64,000 bases of DNA, from contig CM034546.1 of the NCBI GenBank assembly GCA_020055645.1, positions 90,582,001 through 90,646,000 on the forward strand, in the 5' to 3' direction. Of the stretch, positions 1 to 15,000 are shown piece by piece. The DNA comes from Tomocerus qinae. Taxonomy: Eukaryota; Arthropoda; Collembola; Entomobryomorpha; Tomoceridae. Position numbers and translations under genes: made by a program. The stretch's first letter is position 1, and every line of letters begins with the position of its first letter. The notes under the pieces were generated by a model. The model ran no database searches. It was not told the origin of the DNA and was given only the letters and a program-made list of their open reading frames with translations.

Positions 1-3000
1 TATATTGTCATGCCATAGTTTGTAGACGGGACAGAATATGTTGAGAAGGGTGATGGAGGCTCTGCACTGCCCAATACTGCTAATAGAACAACTAGGACTG
101 CATTCTAGAGACAACAAATAAATATTTGCTTGATTAGATCCATTTCATTAGGGTCATGTACATACATTATAACATTTGAATACACACAACATTACAGATC
201 ACTGTAAGCCATGTCGGCACTAGAAAATAAAATTAATTGTCTACGACTATACTGACAATGAGTGACACTCTGCACTCTTTCTTCCTTGTTTTATTTTCTA
301 CCATTAGCTCTACAATGCAGGTTTATTAATGTTGAAGCGTACTGTTGTATTATTGTATTATACTCGTACTGAGCATAACCTTACTATTTAGTATTACCAC
401 ATGTATAATTACTACTATGATGCCTTGTGGACATACTTATGCATTACTGGCTAAAAAAATCAGTGAATTTCCAAGTTCATACGCTACTTTAACGTTTCCA
501 GCTGGTTAATTCAGCCAATAAAACTTTTTCATAGCAAAATAGAAATAAAGTGATATGTACAACATTGATGGAGATGTGTAAGACATTGAATGACAAATGA
601 TGATAAGTATATAAATCTATGGATTGAGAAAGTTATTATTGTATCTTGTAGAGAGATAATGTATGGATTGGTCAGATATTGTGGTTTATTTGTGTTTTTA
701 AAAGTAGGCAGGCAAAGTTGGTTCCGTATTATTGTATTTAAGGTAGTAATTTCTGTTGATTGAATACATTCGAATCGAGAAGATGTGTCAATGACCTGAA
801 AAAAGTCTAAAAATAGCTATTATGATAGTGTAAGAACAGAAGGGAGGACAAGGGCTGGCCTCTTCAAATACATATCTGCGTCCAGCGAGTGAGTCTTGCA
901 GATTTAATTCAAATGAAGACTTTCGCATAGCTACCCATTATTATTGTGTTCTCTGTTCTTGCACATTATCACAACTCCTCTCCTGCTTCTCTCCACACAC
1001 TATTAGCATACGGTAATAGATACATCAGAAATAACATGAGATATGATATAGGATAATGTTATTATGTAGCAGAGCTGTAGCTGTGTGTGGTGAAGACGTC
1101 TGCATGTGAGGAGGGAATCTGAGAGGAACGTCGTCGGTAGTAAAGGTAATTGTAAGTTAAGTATGTGCTTAGAACATAACTGTTCACTTAAATAAAGTAT
1201 TACATTGCCCATGTGTCTTCCTCCTCCTCTTCTGTTCCCACCTAGCTCTCCGCTTTTATACTCTTCTGCACTCCATCCCTATCTCTGTACACAGTTATAA
1301 ATTACACTTGCACTCAGCAGTGTTTTTCATACTGAGATTAAGAGTTTGCAGATATTAGCTCTGTATAAATATAGGCAAAGGATATCCTTTGTAATAATAA
1401 GACTAGGCGCAGTCACTGATAACTCGGCTTGGCTTTCATGTTGATTTAGCTAGAGCCAACCCTCTGCAGTATCTATGTATGCATCTCGATGTATAATGAA
1501 CAAAGGTGCAAGTAACTATGATTTCGCATGGAATTGAGTACTTAAACATAACTAGGCATAATTTAGATGTATAATCTGTGATGTGGTTTCGTTTGCACTC
1601 TCTACAGAGTCGAGATGAGTCTGAACAGAATGAGAGACCAAATGCTTAATATGTATTACTTCCATCTTGAACGAAATGAAAGGGAGACAAGACGAGAAAA
1701 GCGTGAATCATGACTTTCCTGTCTCCTTCGATGATATTTGTTCCTCATGCTGGTTTCATTTGATTTGATTCAGCCCTTCGGCTTAGAAACCTCCTGACTC
1801 ACATTTACTTTGCTAATCGTAATTCTAACAGCTCTAAGTTCAAATGAATACTAACAGTTCTTAACTGCAGGATTAGTTAGCTAAGTCAGTCTGGGATTCT
1901 CCAGCTAGTAACACTCACAGACGTAGTATGCGTAAACTTTGATTATCGTACAATCCAACTCATGTGGTTTCATTAGGGAGAGAGAGTGAATGCGCCTTAG
2001 TGTAGTAATTCGCATAGGTAAATAATATGCCTGAGTACTAAGTATTTAAATGTTTGCAGACATACTCAAAATTAGCACTACATTGTTTATCTCTGTTTGT
2101 CTGGCTTTATATTTAATAGACTAGTGAAACTGACTAGCTTGATGGTGATATTAAGTATTGAAATGACAGGCAATATTTATAACTCTACTAAAGCACTCTC
2201 CCAATCGCCCCCAAATGATAATTATTTCTTTGTCTCCACTTCTTTAACTACTTATCTAACCTGCAATTATATAGATTCTAGATATGCATATAATCTAAAT
2301 ACATCGAATCAGTCAAAGAATACGACATTGCTAGCCAAATGAATATTGCTGGAATGGAAATAAGTTCCCTATGAAAACATTACCACTATTTTTTGGCACA
2401 TATCCTAAACTCGAATTTTTCCAAAAGTTATGCCCAATCTATCAGAAATTGTAAGTACAGATAAATGGTTCTCTGTCATAAAAGTTTGGGCACTGTCATA
2501 TTGTGAGGAGACGAAAAATATCAAATGTTATATGATTCTTTCGAAGCTACTTCAACTTACATTACAGCCTAAGCGTACATTAAAATCGTGAAATGTAAAT
2601 TATATTTGATTTGTTCCAAACTCTGTACTGCTGTTCAATGATTCTACTATTTGCCAACTGTCAGTTTGTGTATGCTTAGTTTCCATTACCCACAAGTTGA
2701 TACGTGTAAATATTTTATTAGATGTCAAATTTTTAACTGTTTCATACATTAACGTGGATGGGTGAAGGAGTCCCATATAGAGAGGAACAAAAAAGGCTAG
2801 TTCCGGAAGGCAGCAGGAAGGAGCGATAAAAAATGGCGTAATCTGTCACAGTTTTTTATAGTGGTGAATTTACAATTTTATTCACAAAGAGAATGGCCAC
2901 GATGGTGAGCTAAGTCAAGCTAGATGAACCCAACAGGGTTTTGTATGGTTTCGTTGTAGTTGAAGTGCAATATTGGACTCCACAACTGAGGAATCTTGTG

Positions 3001-6000
3001 TTAGGAAGAAATCTTTAAGAATCCTTTGAAGAGTCGAAACGGAAAGGAAAAATGTTGGCAAATGAGATAAGGGGGTAAAAATAATGAATGAAAAGTGACG
3101 ACGTCCTACGTTGGTTGAGAGACTGTTCTGATGATAACGTGCCAAGTGAAGTGGGGTCAGATTATGGTACTTGTAGAGTAGTAGTCAGTCGGTACGTAAG
3201 GAAAACATAAAATAGCAACCTGACAAATATGATGATGAGATATTATCTAGTGGTTGGGTTTGGTTTCGTTTATAGTGGACGTCGGATTACGTATTGAGTG
3301 AGTGAAGTGAAGCAAGCAAGCTGAATACAGTAGTGACCAAACCGGCTTTGCTCTCGTCCAAAGATGTCGACCTGACTTGGGTAATGCACACATATGATAT
3401 AAGGAAGATCATATCATTAGTCTAAGTTCCTTGTTGACTCTGTACTACTAGACTAGGAATTTCTTTGAGTGAACTGAAATTAGGAAAAGTGGCATAACGC
3501 CTTATGTCATGTAAATAAGTTGTCGGGTCACTCTGAGCAATCTGCCAACATTACGTAAGATGAATAAAATAAGCCATATACATGCTGATATGACTTATCA
3601 ATCAGTTCAATTGCAAATCAAACGTTTACGTAACATAGTTCTGTATATTAAGCACTCGGAAAACAAGACAAGTGTTGTCCATTACGATTGTGCTAAAATT
3701 GTTCGACTTTAGTTAGCCTGGCAGGCTCTAATTCTATTTGACAGACATTAGTGTCTGTGAGTGAACTAGATTGCACTTTTAAGTGTTCGTAGGAGGAACG
3801 GTAGCAAACAAATTATTTTTTATGAGAGAGTGCAACTATTACGCGTTGCCCACAATTGCCAGAAGTGTTTTACTGGCTGGCAAAGACAATAAAGACATCT
3901 ACGGGTATAAATACATTGGTAAACAAAGCAAGTCACTTGCTAGGTTGTTAGCATTAACTACAACGTTATGTGAAGTAAACTGTTAGTTTGGATTCAAGAT
4001 AAGATTGTGCATGGGACAATCTTTAGGTTATCATTTATGCTTTTCGCTGCTAAATGGAAATGCAAACTAGCGCATGGAAATTAACAGAGGAAATGCTGGG
4101 ACGATAAGATGAAAGAAGAATTATTTTATTCTCTTTGCCTGGACTGACTCACTCGCAATTTTTCATTATGCTCAGCCGTTCTATTGTAAAGATTAGCTCC
4201 TCTTGTATATTCACTACTATCTAGAGCTGACGTGACACGGCACGACAGACTTGTTCTATTTTGCATGTAGCCTCATGAGATTTTCCTTTGGTTCCTTACT
4301 AAACCGAGAGACAATTCGCACACGTTCATTATATGCGTATATGCATTAGTAACTAATGACTGTCTGTCTAATAGCAATGTAAATGTGTCTTTATTTCTTT
4401 ATTTCCATTTTCTGCGCTCTTCCTCGTCTCCCCTCTCCGTTATCTATCTATGCTGTCTACTAACTACCAAAATCTTCTACTTTGCACACTAACCTCCTTT
4501 GCTTTAATAAATAGCCTCAGATAGCTCTGCTTATTACTATGGCTTAGTGCAGCTTTGATTAAATTTGATTTTAATCCTGAAAAAATGAAAATTCATCTCT
4601 CCCAACAGTCTCGACATGTTCTCGCATGTCTTGTCCTAATTTTTTCTATTAAGCCGTCAGAAATACAATGGCAAAATACATTCCGGCATTAAATGCACAA
4701 CTGTGCACTAAAGGAAACGAACAAAGCTCCTTAAGTCATAACAATAGAAAAACAAGACATAAATACTAATATGTACTTAAACTTGAAGACGAACTCCACG
4801 TTTTATGTTGACAACACAGCCTAATACTTACAAATCAGTACATAAGTACAGTACACGTTAACGGTATTTGCAGCTCAAGTTTTCTGGTTTCGTTTTCAAA
4901 CAAACATTTAAAAATGAAAAGATGAATTTGTAATGCTGACTTGACTGTCTGTCTATTTGCAAAGTCAAACCAGGAGTGGAAGTCAATTTGTACACTTAAT
5001 GTTTATGTACATACAATGTAGGAGTGCAAGAGAAACTCGGCTAATGCAATATCATCATAAGTAACGCATTTCATTTCGCTCTCATTCATTCATTCGTACA
5101 CAATGTGCATCGCCAGTTTAAGATGAGCCTCCAAGCAATATAATATCCTTTGTTTCTATTGTAGTCCATAAATACAAGTTAAGTGGTTTATTTAGTTTGA
5201 ACTTGCCTTTGCCTCTTCACTTCTCACTTTAAAAATGCAATGCTAATATTCTAATGCTGGGTAATGTCCTCACCAAGTGCTGAGAAGACACAATTATGCT
5301 AATAATACAAGTTCATTTCTATCGATCTTAAAAATATTTAATACCCTTGCACATAACTTAACAACTTATTTATTTAGGCGGTTATTTTTTCTAATGCGTA
5401 TCCTGTCTTTTTCGCAAAGTTTCCTATTCTTCTATTGTTATTTAGTGTTGTCCGTGACTTTCTAAGGTTGACAAGTGGCTTTGCACTATATCCTATCCAA
5501 CGACTCACTCTTACTCCATTCCCTTCAACCTGTCCAATGCAAAATTCATCCTATTATAAACTGCTAACGTCTTAACCATCCAACAATTAAATTATGACAA
5601 AACGTCTATTAATTTTTGCACAGCAATTTATTGCTTACAGCTAAGTATAGCTACAGTCTAAGTTTTTAGCAATTACTAGTATTTATTTTGGATCTTGGAT
5701 TTGTAAACGAAAACTGCTGTTAATGTTAAAGAATTATTTAATGCTCATGTAATATTTAATCGGTGGTTTACCCCAGAAAATTAGCAAAACCAAGTGATGG
5801 ACTAATTTTAATGTGCATATTCGTGGTATTTTGCGTGAACTAATAAAACAGTGGGAAATAGAAGCCAAAAACATAACCTCTGATAACGTAATTATTAACC
5901 ACAGAAAAGTTATTCATCTGATGCAACTCCTGATAAAGTAATCATGACTGATGTGACTAGGGAGTGATTTAATGGTATTTGAGGTTACATTAATATGCGC

Positions 6001-9000
6001 AGTGAAGAAACACCTGAGAATTGTGAACCTCACATTGACTTTAGTTTTTCTAATTCTTGTATTACATCTGTTAGAGTGTTGTTGGCAGATTTAATTCCTC
6101 CTGCTCCTGCGTGCGTTGCAATAAAGAAAAAGAAAATATCTCAACCATGAAATACTCATGTTAAAAATAGCGTTAACACTTTCGTGTTCTCTAAGTCTAA
6201 TCAAATAAATTCATTCATGTGGGTTTTGGCTCTTAGTTTTATGTGAACTGCTTGCACAAGATGCCTTAAGCAATCAATCCAACTCCTAAGAACTCCATTG
6301 AGCTTAATAAAATCAGAATGCATAATTGATTCTTTATCTTTGCCCTGATAATAAAGACCAAAAATGATCATGAGTACTAATGCGTACTCACTACACATAC
6401 TGCTATTTATTGTGCTGATAACAGCATCTGTGCCAATGCCATTCTATTACTAAGCTAGACTAAAATAATCAACTCAGCTCCTTAAGTAGGCTCTTTCTTA
6501 TCTTTTATTTTTTTAAAGTCTATTTGCTATTGGTACATTATGACACTCGAGAAATTTGAGACAAAGAAATCACCTGTCAAGGTGGAATGCTGTGCTGCTT
6601 ACTTTTAGTTTTTATTACTCTTGCATTAATCTTGGCAGAGCCAATGTATCTTATCGCATACCTAATACTTAATTAATAACCAATTTTTTCTTCAATATTT
6701 AAACCCAGTGTGCTTTAGGAACGCTTTGCCAATATCTGTCAATTTTTTAGAAATTGAAATGAAATCATTACCCTAAAGACGTTTACCACTCACTCTTACC
6801 TACTCATTTAACGCAACAAATTACAATAAACCAAATGTGAAACAATGAAATTCGCTTGTAAAAATTACAAGTAAATTATTATTGTATTACATCTACAAAT
6901 GATATCTTCCGTTATGCCCTTGAGATACTATTTCCCTTTCGATGGTTGAGCTCAATTTCGGTAATGATCAGCACATTGCAAAGTAAGCTTAAACCAAATC
7001 TTGTAAGTTATATATATATTTTCCCTGCATTCCAATTTCAGTTTTTATTTAGTAAGTGTGGCATGTATGATTCCTAAGTATCTCAAGCGAATAGTGTTAC
7101 AGTTGTCTAGTAATACTATTACAAAGTTTTGTCCATATGCACTGATTTTTATATTGCAATAGGAATTTTCAGTGTACGCTATGTTTTGTGCATTATATTT
7201 GTTTCGATCCTAATTTCAAGAACATTCATCCCACGTCCCACAAGCAATACATGAATCAAAACCGCTATTGAAATTTTGCTGCATGTAACTATAAAAGTAA
7301 CAGGCAATTATCCTTTAATAAAGCTAGAGTTTCTAGTAAATGTATGGATGGGTTTAAAGGGAGCGTACCTGGATTTGATTCCGATTCATGATGAAATCTC
7401 CGAATTTGTTGATGAGTGAGAAATAAAATTTGGAGAACAAGATCTCCAAAGAAGAGAAGAGGAACACTGGTTGTAATAAATACTCACTAGACTTGAGTCA
7501 GTGCTTATAATCACAATAGATAATCTAAAATGAATCCCAATTTCGGATCACTTACAGTAGCACGTCCTTAGTTGTTTGGTTGGGATCCCAGAGCTCAATA
7601 GTAGGAAATGGGGTGGGTGGACGCGTATTTATATGAAACGACACGACCACGACTGACACGAGGGTATATCTCCAATTTAATTGCACCCCGATCCAATGGA
7701 TTCTAATTCAGAGGTCCTACCTCACCGACAACTAAAGCAAGAGTAAAGCCATTGGAATTAGTAAGTAAGCCTTTTTATCCTATACCCATCCGGATACGTT
7801 AACGTGAGACATGCTAAATAAAAGGGATCTTAGATGTGTGTACCTAATACTCTAGCACTAGGTAGTAGACAAGTCCTGCTTATAGAGTATGATAGCTCAC
7901 ATGCAGATACCTCTTAAGTAGTCTGAGTCGCCAAAGAAGCATTTGACTTTCTCCCTCACTCACTGCCGTGTCTATCCAAGAACGTTGCATCCAACGCTCT
8001 TGGCTTCCCATATGCGACTCGTAGTATTGGCATGTGCTGAATTGAATACGGTAGGATATAATATCCCATACATTATGCACTCCAAACTCCTTCGACCACT
8101 AGCATTCATATGTAGATAACAGTGCAATGCACAGACAATAATAATAATATATAATTCACATGTGCTCAAGTGAAGATAAAATAATAATAAGTGCATCTAC
8201 TATGTACCTACCCTAATCCCTAATATCTATTATGTTCATTCCATACCTAACATCTACTTACCTATATCCAACATCTCATTCATTTTTTACTAAGCTATCA
8301 CTTACACACAAACATTATTAGTTCTATGCATATTGGCATTGTGGTTTTCTATAGACAGACTCTTCACTCAGCTACTACTACTACTTCCACTACTACTGCT
8401 GACTAGGGTTCAATTATCTTATTGCGAGTTATGTGTACTACATAGTTTTTGCATGAGGCTTGTCTCGTCTTGGCCAAGTGTACAGTAACGTAGTGGCTAC
8501 GTTTGGATGAAATATATTTACATATTCATAAAATGTTATACTACTCCCATATGCCTACTATACACAAGGAATTCACATTTAAATGCCTCTTTCGCCAATG
8601 TTTATGTCATATGGAGCACAATTAATATATCTGCCTACTTCTATACATGGGAAATTGATAAAAAAATTCATAAATTATTCATATATATCTAGACTGTTGC
8701 ATCATACCGATATCGAACAATAATTGATTTGAAAAATTTTAATTCGGCAGCTTTGAATGGTTGATTTGTTGTTTATGCATTGATAAAACGTAATTTATGC
8801 GAATTTGCAAATTATTCATGACTATGACAAAATTCAGCGATAATTAAGAGCTGTGTACACGCTTGGTGTTTGATTTGATTTATTGTAGCCCGAGTTTTCA
8901 ATATTTGTTGAGAAGAGTATGTTTGAGGTAAAATGGGTATGAAAGTAAAACTCAAAGTGTCTTATCAGGCAGATTTATGTAGAACTACATATGTAGAACT

Positions 9001-12000
9001 TAAGCAATTACAATGGTAGTCTTAGTGAGTGCAAATATATTGTGGGAATTGTTATTGAAGCTCTATAGATAGAGATGCTTGAATGCATGTAGCATTTGTG
9101 AACAAGTGAACAACGGACGGAACCTTTTTGTTATCTTGACTAGGAAAATTCCCATAGTCCAAACTGAGAGAAAAGTGTGTAGGCTGAAGAAACTTGACTA
9201 TCTGTTGTTCTAACTCACATTAAAGACTTGAATTACACTCATTGTGGAGTAAAGTTAAGTGCAAATGTGTTTACGTACTTAGAGTTACAATATTATTAGC
9301 CTTACTACAGAAATGCATTAGAAAAGTGTATTTAAAGGTGAGTACATGATGGAGTCATGTACAATCAATTGAATCCGTTCCCTGTCAGAGTGACTTGAAC
9401 ATAGATAGGTTGCATTTGCATATATGAATATGTCTAAGGCAGTAGTAGGTTAGAATAGCTGGGTATATCGAGTTTAGGTGTTTCCTTTTGTTCGTATGAT
9501 AGCTGAGTGTGTCGTTGATGTAGTTATTTATTACACGCATTTTCTACTGGCTTGGGTGTTTGTTTACTAATAAGACTTCGTGCTGTTTTGTTACTATTTC
9601 AATAGGTCCTGATAGTGCATTTCTTTGGTGCTTGGCGAATGTTATGCAGTATTTCCACTTCCAGGTTACTATTGTGTCGTAGTCTATCTACTCCTTCCGG
9701 TTTTCTTATCTTCTCGACGATACACGCAAATTAGCTAGATTGGATCGCTTAGAATTATACCCAATAGAAGTTTTCTCACTGAAAATAGTTTGGCTTAGAT
9801 TTGTTATAATGAGTTGCCTCCGGCAAGAGGATCACGACGACTAAACTGCATTTTGCATTTCTGCACTCACAATCAGTTCACATGAATTGCAATTGGAACA
9901 AAAAGTAAATTGAGATGAATGGGGACGTCTAATGGTAATGGATCAATCACTCGACTCTTCATTGTACAAAGGCGACTGAAATGAAAAGTCAAATCTTGAG
10001 ACACGACTCGACAAAAGGATGAATGGATGAAATCGAGAGCCGAAAGGAAAGAGAAGATGAGCCATCAACAATTACATTGAATTCATGTCGGCGAATATGT
10101 TACCATTTCACATTCATGCAATAGAGATAGTCGTTTGAAATACAATACACTCCCCTCCCTTCTTGGATTGACTAACAGTCGTGGATCAAGTCAAAGAGTC
10201 AATCCTACAAAGTTCTTGACTTCCCTGCTCGTGCACAAAATCCAACTACCTATTTATCAACTGAAAATTGACTTTCGGCAATTACATAACAGATTGAACT
10301 TTCCTCAATTTCTAAAAAGTTAGCAAATGTCTCCACAAAATCTGGTTTAGGATGTCACTAGACACAATTACATTTCGTGATCTAGCCCAATTTGTGAAAT
10401 TTTTAATCTTTTGTTGCAAAAGTACTAATTTACTGATATCTAGATATTCCGGTGTGTGTTTATTGGAAGCAATTGGGATAAGGGCGTGAACAGAAGTGTA
10501 GGAATTAGTGTAAAACCAATACTGTGCGTCTAATTAGATATATCGAAAGAATTCTGGCACGCGATTACTACAATGCAATTCTTCCTGTCTGAAATCTATC
10601 TTGAAATCAGACCTATCATTTGAAATCTAAAGGATTGCATGAGAAAGTAAGAGGATTTCTACCACAATTAAGAATTCCATATAAAGTAGCGCCTAGTAAA
10701 AACTGTAAATAATGCATGTACTCTGCTAATGGTTATATAATACACATAATTGGGTGTCAATTGACGGCACTTGAGCAAAATAATAAAGAGATTGCCAAAT
10801 AGGAGATCATATGTTATCAACACTTTTATAGGACATTCTACATGTTCTTAAAATGCAAAGGTAGAAACAATATCACACGAATTCTTATTAACACCTTAAT
10901 TGGTTTATGTTCCCAAATGTAATCAATACCTATGTCCTGTGTACTTAGTGTAATGCAGAAGTGGTATGCACTTTTGAGATGCTATTTAGAAGGAAATCAT
11001 TTCAGCCAACATGTTACGTATACTTTTACATTATAGGCATGCGAAGAGTTTCCTATTTATGCTGTAATACATACGGAAAACACGTCATTGCATTCTTAAC
11101 ATTTCATTTGCTTGGAAAGACCTACCAGAAAGGGATAACATTTGAGTCGTGTCATATCAAGTAAAAATATGTAATGCTACGTAATGAAGAGAATTGGCAG
11201 AAGAGAACGTGTTGGATCATTGTATGCCAGCAGTGGTCTGATTATTTTAACATGCAAGTGTGCATGGACTCTGCCTGATTGATGTAACACTACTTCAATG
11301 GAAATCATAAGTAAGCGACAGTTAGTTGTGGTTCGCAGGTGAAAATGAGATCCTATACCTGAAAAGACAGGTGATGTTGGAAAATAGATCAGATTTTGGG
11401 AAACCGCAATTATTAATTTGCTTTAAATCATCTTTCCATTATGTTACACCACTGCGGCCACCCATTCAATTTCCATTCATGACCTGTGGTCGGTACCCCA
11501 ACAACAGAGAGCTGCCATTAAAAGGTTATAGCATGAAATCGGTGAATCGTTTATGTAATTAATGGTAATTATGAATATTGCAATTAAGGTATTGGCAAAT
11601 GGTACCTACCTACTGGCTGATTTTGCGTAACAGGTCTGAGATTCATTAAATGTTGTTTCTTCTTTTCCCTTTGGAGTACCTAGTTCTGATTATTTAGCGA
11701 GTCATCGTTAAATTTCAGAGGAAGAGTGAGGATGATGAAATTTAGGAAAGTTTTGACCTGTAATAAGTAGTCAGTCAGTACCTAGTGAAGACAAATAAGC
11801 AAACAATAACTGTACTTTGTGTAGAGCAAAAAGGAATAATTATTTGGGGAATATATTTGTCATCGTATGTCTTTGTGAAGATTGCATGTTGCATTGTCCT
11901 GTCGTATGGTGTCATTTCCGTCAATTGTTACATCATAATAATGTCAATAGCATCAAGAAAGAGTCTTTTTTGAGCTTTGGATGTCTTCCAAGCGTATGCT

Positions 12001-15000
12001 ATCATTTAGCCTCGCAATAAGAAACTCTAAAATAGAATACTTACACTGATTTGTAAAAGCGTTGACCTAAATTGGCAATTTTTAATAACAAAATGCTCGT
12101 AAAAATTACAGCTACGGAGATTTCTTACGTAGTATTTTTGTCGTAAATAATTATAAAATTATAAAATATGATGGTTTTAGTGGACTGACAAGAAAAGTAA
12201 TGTGGACAAGGCTGTAGCAATTGTACTATTAACTAATTACAGGTAGGCACTTGATATTGTATCTTCAGAGGTTAAGTCATATATGAGCAGTAGAGCAAGG
12301 CGCCACAACAGTCTATATGGGTGTGATGTCGTGTATTTTTAAGACAATGCATCACAACACAAAGGCAAAACTACGTAAGACCAGCGTTCGCTGTGTACAT
12401 AGGCACTGCGAGTAAATATAGAAACAGGATTTACCTGAAATCAAAAGCAGTATTACATCTCGCATTACAGCAATATTCTCTTAATTCGTTTCTAACTCAC
12501 TGTTTACCTGCAATCATTAAATTATGGCATTTAGCTCAATGGGCAGACCTCACCTGTGAAATTAGAACATGCAAGTAATTCACATTCTTTCGGCAATTTG
12601 CATTTAGGCATGTTCGTCGTAAATTAAATTAGGTATCACCACTATGTTTGTTTGTTTATTTGTTTGTACTATATTCACACACTGCATTTTATTTACACAC
12701 CTTAGACAAACATAATAGCATGTAAAACCTATAAACAATGCCCTGGCATACTAAGCGTATGATGTTTGTTTATATTTATTATGTGCATACACTTTAGTGC
12801 GATCTCTGCATTTCATTAATAGAACTGCACATGATTAAATCATAAGTTATTATTTTAGCAAGAATGTTAACGCGATAAAAGATGTTGATTTCCAATGAAA
12901 AACTATCCTTATCAGTTACATTACGACGTGTTAGTGGCTAAGTAACATAAGATTCATTGTCGGACCTACAATTCCTTACTGTACGCTATAAACTAGATAA
13001 ATTCAAAGAAATCCTGTTTTCATGTACCCTGACTGATCAACCTGATTAACGTACATTGTTAAATACATTCTTATGACGCATTAGACTTTTATTTCCTTTG
13101 TTTTAGCCTGTTACTTTTTCACCTGGAGTGCACATAGCTAATTCTTGGCTGCTAGTATTTCATGTGCAAGTACCCATAATAGGTATTTGTCCTGATAGGT
13201 ACTTTGTTCAATGATAAATATGGGGATAACAGCAACACCTACTTAAGATTTGATCAAACGATCGCTATCTGATGTGATGAAACCAAAAAATGCCATTATT
13301 TAATAGGAACAAGCTGCACTTTGCCCTCATCACTTACAGATTTTCGAGATCAATTGGTAATTACAGCATTTTGTTCAATCACGTAATTGCCTGTCTTAAG
13401 GCTCATTAAAGGTGTAACGTAGCTAATCTTGCCACTTCCGTTGAATAAGGTAGCACATATTATACGTGCAAACTGTCCAAATAGTACAAAACACCATGAA
13501 CATTTCTCAATGACCTACACAATATCCAGCATTATATTAATCTTAACCTATAACATTTTGTTCGCTGTCCAAATTCCTACAAACCTAGGTCTAACTAATA
13601 ATTTAATTCATTTGCTGCTTAGAAATTGAAATTTTCTTTACTTGTAACAAGGAATAGGTGATGAACAGGAAGCAAATTCACATTCAAGTATTTCCATTTA
13701 TTCATTAAATTGAATTGCGAATTTAGGGTGCAAGACTTGATTTTTTGCTTACGTGTAGTACAGTGTCATGTGCATATTTTGCATAGTAATAGTAATAATT
13801 TATTTATGTAATAGGAATGGTAGAAGTAATACATCCGTATCTAATGCACTAATGACTGATTCAACAATCCAGTGGTCATGCTCCTTTAATTTTTTTAAGA
13901 ATACGCATTAGTGGCTACTAGTATTGAATAACTTTAGTACGCACATGGTATTTCATTTCCTACATGAACAAGTGTGTGAACACACTGAACACGAACAGAG
14001 GCTATGGGTGTACGCAGCAGAAGCTAACAATTGGAGAGAGATCGCTCGCTGTCAGAAAAGGGCAAACAAATGCTGTACCGTATCTGGTTATAAAAAGAGC
14101 TATTATTATGTGGAGAAGAATAACATGCTGTGCTACATACGAATTGGCTGACTGTGCATCTTGGCATAATTTGTAATGTTATTGCCAAGAGAATTCTCTG
14201 CAAAAAGAGCTTCATTACTGGGAAAACTTGTAACTTTAAGTAGCTTATTGCTACTATCTGTGCAAGGGCATAATACAAAATATGCCAAAGAAACCCGCAG
14301 ACCAAAATACTACCAATTAATATCCTCGGTTTCACTTTCTGCAGAATATAGAACATTTTTATTTACTTCATCTCCCAACTACGTGTGGAAATGAAAAGTA
14401 AATCTTTTTTCCGGTTGGTCAAATTCGTGTGTATTTTGCAAAGCAAACTGTCTTACTGTTATTACAGCTATGTTAGCATAATGGCAACAAGTAAACACGG
14501 CAAAAACTAACTCTGCCTCTATACTACACACAGGTGTTGCGTTCTCAGACTTTTTATTTACTCTCAAAATGTTTTACAAGCCTATACGGATATTACGTGT
14601 CATGGAAAGCTAACAATTATACAATAATAACTGTAAAACGAGCCAAGTGGAACACCACAAATTGCGATTCTCCAAATACAGATATGCAAAATCCCATCTT
14701 TGAATGTTTTCCTCAACAGTCTAGACTTTTTAATTACAGTTATCCTATTAGAATGAGACCCGTAAATAAGTAAATTTTCTAAGTTATTTAAACGATAACT
14801 GCAGGCTAAAGTTTTGTGATTGCGTTGTGGAAATGTCATAAATATGCAAAGTTTACCTACAACGACAAATCTATTTTTCACTAATGGAATTAATTAAGAA
14901 TGCGAGAATTGAGATTCGCTGTACTAAAAATGAAAAGATGAGACGATGCCCAAAACTCAAACCACTTGTTGAATTTATGCTTTTATTAGCTTCCTTTTGC

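Noticed and set aside
8400-8420. GGGTTCAATTATC, resembling a tRNA B box
   Set aside because: No matching A box, acceptor stem or anticodon arm at the right distance.
13924-14881. Cluster of overlapping short open frames on both strands
   Set aside because: Several frames are open at once, which points to low stop density rather than one coding frame. None shows a recognisable domain.
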